Assembly (NCBI GenBank): GCA_030789695.1
Contig: CM061139.1
Span: 105,002,837 to 105,066,836, forward strand
DNA from: Scilla litardierei
Lineage: Eukaryota > Streptophyta > Magnoliopsida > Asparagales > Asparagaceae
Length of the DNA: 64,000 bases
Reading direction: 5' to 3'
Positions within the stretch are counted from its first letter, which is position 1; the number at the start of each line of letters is the position of its first letter. Below are positions 57,068 to 64,000 of the stretch, one piece after another. The position numbers and the translations under genes were made by a program. The notes beneath the pieces are model-generated. The model made no database searches. It worked only from the letters and a program-made list of their open reading frames with translations, and was not told the origin of the DNA.

Positions 57068-58796
57068 TTTACTTTTAAAATGCTGCAAAAGACACAAAAC
57101 CGAAGGTTTGATCAAAAACATTGCATTAAAATTCTTAAAATATAATTCCCACTTGAAATGATAATAGAATATCCCATTTGGATAGTTCTAATTTCAACTC
57201 ACACTTGGAATGATATTTACAATTTGATAAGTTACTTTCGAAAAATATTGAAAATGTTACTCTAGAATCGGAAAGGTCACTACGTTTCCAATCACCATCT
57301 AGAGTAACTTTTAATATTTCCCCATCACTTTATCAAATAAAAGTACTCTTATAGTACTTTGCAGCAGAAAAGCGTTTTTGAAAACGTATTTTTCAAAACG
57401 TATGAAAACGTATTTTTCAAATAAATGTATATTTCAACCTAGTACCCTTATGATACTAGCGAAATATTCGGCACTTCCTGGCCATTTGCCGGGATGAGCC
57501 GTAGCCATGCAAAGGCCGGATCCCCCCTTTGGGGATTTTTCTGCAAGCCGTTGTCGTCGGCTCCCATATGGATCCAGGCGCTTCCCCCCTTATAGGAGAA
57601 TTTTGTCGCAGATGACTGTCGTCGGCCCCGTATGGGCTAGCCATGCATGTCACACTCATGCAAGCCCCCCCAAAAAAAGCAGGGTCAACCGGGGCTCGGC
57701 ACTGGCCGAGGCCGGCCAATGCCGGCCAAAACTTCCACACTGGTCGGCCAGGGGCCCTGGCCCCTCGGCCAGGGCTTCTACCCTGGCCGAAGGCCGGCCA
57801 GGGCCTCTACCCTGGCCGAAGGCCGGCCAGGGCCGGCTAGTGCAGGGCCCTGGCAGAGGCCAGGGCACCGGCCCTGGCCCCTGCCAGGGCGCCGGCCCTG
57901 GCCCCTGCCAGGGCCGGCCTGGCCGGCCCCTGGCTCTGGCCGAGGCCGGCCAGGGCCTCCTGGCCCTGGCCCCTGCCAGGGCCGGCCAGGCCCTGGCCTG
58001 AGGCCAGGGCGCCGGCCCTGGCCTGAGGCCAGGGCGCCGGCCCTGGCCCCTGCCAGGGCCGGCCTGGTCGGCCCCTGGCTCTGGCCGAGGCCGGCCAGGG
58101 CCTCCTGGCCCTGGCCCCGGCCAGGGCCCCCTGGCCGTGGCTGTGGCCGGCCAGGGCCGGCCATGGCCTAGCCATGGCCCTTTGGCCATGGCCGGCCATG
58201 GCCCATATGGCCATGGCCGGCCACCCCCTTGCATGGGGTTGGCCGCACACCCCCGCCGGAGGGGTGGCCGTGGAAGTTATTGGCCGTAGCCAACCCCCTC
58301 CGCATGGGGAGGGGGGATGCATTGCCTCCATAGCCCATTTGGCCATGGTGATCATGCACCAAAAGTCATCTTCTCCGATGGGAATAACCACCGTCGTCTT
58401 CTTTGATGAAGCACCCGTTCGTCGATGAAGCACCCGTTTGTCGAGAAAGTAGTTATTCTCTAATGGCCGTGTGCCAAAATGAAGAAATAACATACTCTAA
58501 AGTTCGCAAACTACACGCTCCACATGAAGAGAGTTCACATTCCCTATGAATGGAGACTCAGCATCCATGAAGAGTGGGAGCTTGACGATATGAACGGTCG
58601 GTTCTTCCCGTCACGGAGAGTTCCTGCCATATCCGTAATGACAGAAGACCCTAACGTGAAAAGAACAACCGATGTGTTCTCTCCGTCACGAAGCGTTCCT
58701 ACCATATCCATAATGGTAGGATACCCATTCGTGAAAAAGACAACGCCTCGTTCATCGGTTCGACGGGGCGACGGTTTGACCGGGGCGAACACGTAT
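57068..58796 (-). other. Element E leader with GC-rich array
   Basis: This is about 1.7 kb between primer site and gag, long for a copia leader. It includes a GC-rich array (57660-58240) and two diverged ~75-bp copies at about 58600-58740 (CGTCACG, CCATATCC.TAATG). No conserved ORF; the frames inside the array are low-complexity Pro/Gly/Arg/Ala. Confidence 0.7.
57660..58240 (-). repeat. GC-rich GGCCAGGGCCGGCC-type array
   Basis: Many overlapping copies of CTGGCC, GGCCGGCC and CCAGGG words over about 580 bp, with very high GC. Longer units repeat: CCCTGGCCGAAGGCCGGCC twice near 57780-57835, and a larger unit near 57880-57965 repeats near 58035-58120. Confidence 0.9.
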
Positions 58797-58809
58797 GGCT
58801 CCGATACCA
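58797..58809 (-). promoter_or_regulatory. Element E primer-binding site
   Basis: The minus strand reads TGGTATCGGAGCC, one change from the methionine-tRNA form, 1 bp from the LTR. Confidence 0.9.
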
Positions 58810-58810
58810 A

Positions 58811-59358
58811 TGTAGGATCCTGTCAAAACAACGACGTTAGGATCGAAATAAAGAGAGACTTACGCTTGCGTACGCGGCACCGTAATCTCTGAACTTTTCC
58901 CTCGGATTTGCCACAACGGTCGATACTTCGTCACGGAGGATCGAAGCAGAGTTTCACCGTCTAAATCTCTATTTAGAAGAGGATTTTAATGGAAGGGAGA
59001 AGAAGAACATAAGATGCCTTTTGCAAACTTATGGCATCGAAAGTGTAGTATGAATGCCTTACCCTTGGGTCCTATTTATAGGCTTTAGGGGTAGTTATTG
59101 TAGGAAATAACTAAATATAAGCTTATTAGCCTATATTAGTACATTCATTTATCTTCTTCTTCATTCACTTATCAAGTGCCTTTATGCACTTATAAAGTGA
59201 CTTTTTCCACTTATCGAGTGGCTTTTTCCACTTATCGAGTGGTCCTTTTCACACGAGAAAAGGTTCCCTTCGTGCACGCTTTCGTGCACGCGACATCTGA
59301 GGTCCGTATACCCTCATACATCCCCTCATGGGTGTATTCATGTCGTCCATATCCAACA
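58811..59358 (-). repeat. Element E 5' LTR
   Basis: 548 bp from TGTAGGATCC to TATCCAACA; matches 51396-51944. The TATA-like box (minus CCTATAAATAGG) is near 59071-59082. Confidence 0.93.
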
Positions 59359-59500
59359 AAATATACTAAATTAGTAAATAGATATACTAAGGAAAAAGAT
59401 GATTTAGCTAGCATCCAAACCTCGCCTAAATCTATCATCACCAACAACAACACCGTTGTTGAAGAGTTGAGAAATGAGATTGTAAATCTCAAGTCTCAAC
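59359..59500 (+). pseudogene. Element D gag, middle part
   Basis: The frame reads YTKLVNRYTKEKDDLASIQT and VVEELRNEIVNLKSQL, a coiled coil. It continues in frame from the left side of E and into the right side of F. Confidence 0.88.
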
Positions 59501-60125
59501 TGAAGGGTTTTGCGGGACCCTTAGGGCACAAAAACTCTAGTCCCGTCCTAAGTCGGACGGAACATAGACAGAAAAGAACAGCGGAAGAATAAAACTTATG
59601 TTAATCTAATTAACATGCAGTTAAAACATTTTTAACTTAGCCCTAAGGTCCAAGACCCTTAGCCAAGATCTATGCCAACTTGGGATGGATCTGACCATCC
59701 CAAGAAGGATCTAACCTACTGCGATTAAATTAAACTAATGCTAATTAAACACATACCCGGAATCTCAACCCTGGGGCAGGCGAGATGTTCCGCACCGTCT
59801 TCCGAGCTGCTCCCGTCCCACGCCGAGCCGCTCCTTGAACTGCTCCCCGAACTGCTCCTCGAACCGCTCCGCATCCCGAGGCGATCAATCCCATGTCGTC
59901 GAGCCAACCACGCGCGGAAGAAAGTTTCACGCGAGTGAAACCTTCGCCTAGATTTCGGATCTGAATCCGAACTCCGTTGCGGCTTTGCTAGAGCCCTCAA
60001 GAGTAAGGCAGAAATTTATAGGGAGATAGAGAATATTATTTTAGCCTAGATCCGAGCGTGCTCCAACATTTACGAGAGCCGCTCAGATCTAGAGCTTGGG
60101 ACAAGTTTTGAGGAGGAGAGCAGAC

Positions 60126-60140
60126 CCCTATTTATATAGG
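60126..60140 (-). promoter_or_regulatory. TATA-like box of solo LTR F
   Basis: The minus strand reads CCTATATAAATAGGG, about 340 bp downstream of the GCCCAGGC array in the presumed sense. Confidence 0.55.
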
Positions 60141-60479
60141 TGGCGGACTCTCCCCTTTACTCAATATCCGATGTGGGACTAAAATAGAGTTTAATCAAAT
60201 TCAATTTAGTTTGCACTTCACAAAGTACAAACTTCCGTGAATTTTAACTCCCTCACCGTTGAACTTCAGGATTGATACAACCTATCAATTCGAAGGGTGT
60301 TCAACGGTGAACGCATAGGAAAAAACCGTTCGTCAATCGGAGTTCGTTTGACCCTCCAATTGATTGTCCAAAGATCAACCCAAGGCTAGTTTTTCGCAAA
60401 AACTGAGCCGTCAAACAATTCTGCACAATAAGGGTTCAAAACCCTAGAGCTGGGGCCCACAAGTGGGCCCCACGCGTTC

Positions 60480-60800
60480 AGCGCGCGCAGAAACCCACCT
60501 GGGCAAGGCCCAGGCCGCGCCTGGGCTTGCCCAGGCGCTGGGCAAGGCCCGCCTGGGCTTTGCCCAGGCCCGCGCCTGGGCCTTGCCCAGGCGCTGGGCA
60601 ATGCCCAGGCCCCGCCTGGGCCTTGCCCAGGCGGCCTGGGCCACGCCCAGGCCCCGCCTGGGCCACGCCCAGGCCCGCGCCTGGGCCACGCCCAGGCCCG
60701 CGCCTGGGCCTTGCCCAGGCGCTGGGTAAGCCCAGGCCGTGCATGGGCCATGCCCAGGCCTGTGCCTGGGTTAGCCCAGGCCTGTGCCTGGGTTTACTGT
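60480..60800 (-). repeat. GCCCAGGC/GCCTGGGC array in solo LTR F
   Basis: Over thirty copies of CCCAGG or CCTGGG alternate over about 320 bp, giving many potential hairpins such as GCCTGGGC-TT-GCCCAGGC. Larger units repeat too (GCCTGGGCCACGCCCAGG three times). Confidence 0.92.
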
Positions 60801-61096
60801 ATCTGTTGGGCCTGGCCAGCAGTCCAGACCCAGTCTGGCCTGATCTTGTCTTTTGGGCTGTTTTGGGCATAACTTTGGTATTTGGTGTCCGATTTGGACG
60901 CCGTTCGAACCTGGGTCTAGACCGGGACATTCCCGTCTTACCCGTGAACTTTTCCTTGCGTTTATTTTATTAAATATTGTATTAAACAATTTAATACATA
61001 TTTAATCGCTTTTGCATCAAATGCAAAATAGTCCCTATCTAAGCTTAAAATATCATTTGCATCAAATACAAATGATCTGAGGGCATATATCCTACA

Positions 61097-61967
61097 TCAA
61101 CTTGAACATGTTAGCATTGAGGACTCGGAGGAACACGAGATAGCGGATTTGACTTCTCAAAACTCGACTTTGAGTATTGAGAATGAGAATCTCAAATCTC
61201 GTGTCTATGTGCTCACATCGCAAGTATCCACTTTGGATGCTTCTATACGTTCTCTCACCGAGAAATATGAGTGCACATTAGGCCGAATCAATGAATTCAA
61301 TAAGGGTAAGGGCCATTTGGATAATATCCTAAATGACTTACCTCCGGCCAATGACCACATTGGCTTGGGGTATATGGTGGGAAATTCATCTAAGTCGGCC
61401 ACTACCTTTGTTAGGCCAACTTCCGATGCTTCGACGAGTGGTAGCAAACACTCTATTGGTAGTTCAACTACCAATGGTGCTTCCACCTTGTACACACCCT
61501 CTTTTGGAAAGAAACCCACTTTGGGTGGACCTCCAAAGAAGGGTCATGCTTATATGTACACAAATACCATGCCACGTAGGAACACACATCCTACTCCACA
61601 TGCTCACACATATGATGATTTTTATGCACCACATCCACGGGCACATGCACACCATGTGAGACACCCTCACACATGTGTTCCTCCACCTGCATATGTTCAC
61701 CCACACCATCATATGAACCATTCTCATAATGCACCATTTCATCATGTTCCTTATGCCTATCCACGACATGCATCACGTAGAAATCAACAACGCATGCATG
61801 CTCCCAATAGGATTAAGGCTCCCAAAATCTTCACTATTTGGAGCCCAAAGGACACAAGCATGAATGAAAAACAAATTTACATGAATTCGTATTTCATGAA
61901 TGTTGTGCATAGTGATAATTATGTGGGGAAGTCTAAGTCCAATTGGACTTGGCTTCCAAAGGTCTAA
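61097..61967 (+). pseudogene. Element D gag, C-terminal coiled coil and His/Pro-rich linker
   Basis: The frame reads VSIEDSEEHEIADLTSQNST, then a coiled coil, INEFNKGKGHLDNILND, then a region very rich in His, Pro and Tyr (about 61620-61790, e.g. HPHTCVPPPAYVHPHHHM) and ends NWTWLPKV at 61967. The WLPK block precedes protease in this family. The next 58 bases carry a stop; the protease frame opens afterwards. Confidence 0.85.
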
Positions 61968-62019
61968 TCTTTTGGACCAATGACCTTGGGTACCATGATA
62001 CGATATTTTCTATCTATAG

Positions 62020-63612
62020 GTACTCAAGAGAAAGAAACGGAGCAACAAATCCAAATTTGGCTCCAAGAATAATTGGATACTCGATAGCGGGTGTTCAAAA
62101 CACATGACGGGTGACGCTCAATTGCTCCCCGGAGTGGTGCCCATTGCAAATGGAAACCGCGTCGTCTTTGGAGGCAACGAGAGCGGAACCATCATAGGTG
62201 TTGGCAAAGTGGGTAATCCTTCTAAACCACTTATATGTGATGTTTACCTTGTTAAAGGATTGAACCACAATCTTATTTCAATAAGCCAACTTTGTGACAA
62301 AGGTTACAAAGTTAGCTTTGCGAAAGGAATGTGCCATATTTTGAATAAACTTACTAATGATGTATTGTTTTCTGGCACACGCCATAAGGATATATATATC
62401 CTAGATCTTCCAAGATCACATGAACAATGTCTCATTGCCAACACAAATGAACAACACTTATGGCATCGACGTTTTGGTCATGTGAACTTTGGAACACTAT
62501 TTAAACTTTCCAAGTTAAATTCTATTAGAGGCTTCCCTAAGCTTGTCTTTCAAAAGAAAAGCTTTTGTGACTCGTGTCAACGAGGCAAGCTTCCAAAATC
62601 TTCATTTAAACCTAAGAAAAGCATTTCTTCTAAGCGGCCTCTAGAGCTATTACATCTAGATTTATTTAGGCCAACTAGAGTTGCTTCATTAGGTAATGCT
62701 AGATATGGACTTGTCATCGTTGATGACTTTTCTAGATTTACTTTGGTATTTTCCTTAAGTAATAAAAATGATGCCTTTGAAAACTTCACAATTTTTGTTA
62801 ATAAAGTACAAAATCTCATTGGAACCACCATTGTCACTATTCGTAGTGATCATGGAGGGGAATTTGAGAATGAGTCTTTCTCAACGTTTTGTGATGAAGT
62901 TGGTATTACACACACCTTTTCATTCCCTCACGCACCTCCTCAAAATGGTGTTGTTGAGAGAAAGAATAGGACGCTAGTGGAATGTGCTCGCCCGATGCTT
63001 GATGATAGCCAACTTGGCCATCAATTTTGGGTGGAAGCGGTACATACCGCTTGCTATGTGTTTAATAGGATACTTTTGAGGCCATGCACTAAACAAACTT
63101 GTTATGAATTGTTGTTTGGTAGGTTGCCTCAAGTTAAACATTTTCGTGTTTTCGGTTCAAAATGTTTTATTAAAAACACGTATGGTAGTTTGGATAAATT
63201 CGATCCAAGATCTGATGAGGGGATATTTGTTGGATATTCCTCCCGTAGCAAAGCCTACCGGATATACAACAAACGAACCTTAACGATCGAGGAATCACTT
63301 CATGTCTCATTTAATGAAGGTTTTGTCCCTACTAGAATTACTAATGATGATGACTCCATGGATGTCTTATGTGATTCTATTGGTAATTCTAATTCTATTG
63401 ATTCTATTGAGACTAACCCAACTAATGAATCTTTTGAGAATGTTCCTAGTGATCAGGGAATTCCCAAACGGCTTCATTCCATTCGTGACCATCCTCATGA
63501 GCAAGTCATTGGCAATATCCTTGATAGTGTCAAGACGAGATCGCAAGTCAACTACTTCGCTCATTGTGCCTTTGCCTCCTCGATAGAGCCAAAGAATATT
63601 AGCGAAGCATGA
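62020..63612 (+). pseudogene. Element D protease and integrase
   Basis: The protease block WILDSGCSKHMTGD (about 62070-62111) has the catalytic Asp, followed by GVGKVG and LVKGLNHNLISISQLCDKG. Pre-integrase: LWHRRFGHVN and FCDSCQRGK. Integrase: LLHLDLF with the first Asp, VDDFSRF, IRSDHGGEFENESF with the second Asp, and PPQNGVVERKNRTL with the Glu. The expected Gly after LHLDLF is Arg. The frame ends at TGA 63610-63612 in front of the reverse transcriptase; otherwise it is open for over 500 codons. The ATG at 62104 is inside protease and is not a real start. Confidence 0.92.
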
Positions 63613-64000
63613 GAAGATAGTGCTTGGATCCTTGCCATGGAGGAGGAACTCATTCAATTCGAGAGGAATGAAGTTTGGGAGCTTGTTCCATTGCCTTTGA
63701 AGAACCACACCGTTATTGGAACGAAGTGGATTTTCAAGAACAAGACCGACGAAAACCAAATCGTCGTCCGGAACAAAGCTCGGTTGGTTGCTCAAGGCTA
63801 CCGTCAAGAGGAAGGTATCGATTTCGAAGAATCCTTTGCTCCGGTAGCTAGATTAGAATCAATTAGATTATTGTTGTCTTTTGCATGCCATAAAGATTTT
63901 AAACTCTTTCAAATGGATGTTAAAAGTGCGTTTTTAAATGGAGATGTTGTTGAGGAAGTTTATGTTTCTCAATCTCCGGGTTTTATAAATGAAAAATTTC
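63613..64000 (+). pseudogene. Element D reverse transcriptase, start (cut by window end)
   Basis: In the same frame after the [79 protein letters not shown] and [15 protein letters not shown]. This is the N-terminal third of copia RT, with the first catalytic Asp ([10 protein letters not shown]). The YVDD motif would lie outside. Confidence 0.92.

Larger units (their letters stand above)
51396..59358 (-). mobile_element. Element E: complete Ty1-copia element nested in D gag
   Basis: 3' LTR 51396-51944, 5' LTR 58811-59358, primer site 58797-58809, polypurine side at 51945, and a full gag-protease-integrase-reverse transcriptase-RNase H order on minus. LTRs differ at about ten of 549 positions by eye, so it is a fairly recent insertion. 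Coding frames carry three stops and three or more one-base deletions. The gag and knuckle resemble TNT1-type copia; the lineage within copia is not settled. Confidence 0.92.
59501..61096 (-). mobile_element. Element F: solo LTR (copia-like) nested in D gag
   Basis: 1596 bp flanked by TCAAC at 59496-59500 and 61097-61101. Removing it restores the D gag frame. On the minus strand it starts TGTAGGATATATGCCCTC, like many plant copia LTRs. No primer site or internal region is attached. A TATA-like box (minus CCTATATAAATAGGG) lies near 60126-60140, and a GCCCAGGC array at 60480-60800. Confidence 0.85.
48389..64000 (+). mobile_element. Element D: plus-strand copia (Sirevirus-like) element, runs off the window
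   Basis: The 5' LTR is at 48389-50124, the primer site at 50127-50140, gag in three exposed parts, and protease, integrase and the start of reverse transcriptase up to 64000. E (51396-59358) and F (59501-61096) are nested in gag. Frames join correctly across both insertions with one copy of each target duplication. The 3' LTR is outside. Confidence 0.92.

Noticed and set aside
57507..58493. Long overlapping ORFs on both strands in the GC-rich array
   Set aside because: They are Pro/Gly/Ala/Arg low-complexity translations of a repeat, open in all frames because stops are rare in GC-rich DNA.
60386..60973. ORFs on both strands in the GCCCAGGC array
   Set aside because: Repeat translation inside a solo LTR; no conserved domain.

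Overview
The window is repeat-rich DNA from a flowering plant with a large genome, probably a eudicot. It is a stack of nested retrotransposons, and I recognise no cellular gene. I see six to seven LTR-element families (Ty1-copia and Ty3-gypsy), one LINE and one solo LTR. The species cannot be named from the sequence.

Left block, 1 to 44785. Element A is a minus-strand copia element with Sirevirus-like gag. Its 3' LTR is cut by the window start and its 5' LTR ends at 44785. A LINE (about 1861-7925) lies in its 3' part, and element B (copia, minus, 11608-44077, target duplication GTATC) lies in its gag. B holds G, a gypsy element in an LTR-internal-LTR-stub arrangement (14615-24073), and J, an Athila/Tat-like gag-protease element (24269-41882). 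J holds K (26837-34830), an LTR element with one intact 534-codon ORF and no polymerase.

Right block, 44786 to 64000. A 100-bp gag scrap is followed by C, a plus-strand relative of B. C is interrupted by D, a plus-strand copia element that runs off the right edge in reverse transcriptase. D is interrupted by E (complete minus-strand copia, 51396-59358, target duplication AAATA) and by F (solo LTR, 59501-61096, target duplication TCAAC). Order of insertion by nesting: A and C; then B, the LINE and D; then G, J, E and F; then K.

Almost every coding region is broken by stops, frameshifts or nesting; K's ORF is the main exception. The most striking non-coding signal is that most families carry an array of short, paired inverted boxes, each family with its own box sequence, often just upstream of a TATA-like box in the LTR. 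In gypsy G and copia D the arrays have the same box and the same geometry (9-nt arm, 14-nt spacer, 9-nt arm, 17 units checked by hand). The two LTRs also share about 200 bp of flanking sequence, so a promoter module appears to have crossed between superfamilies.
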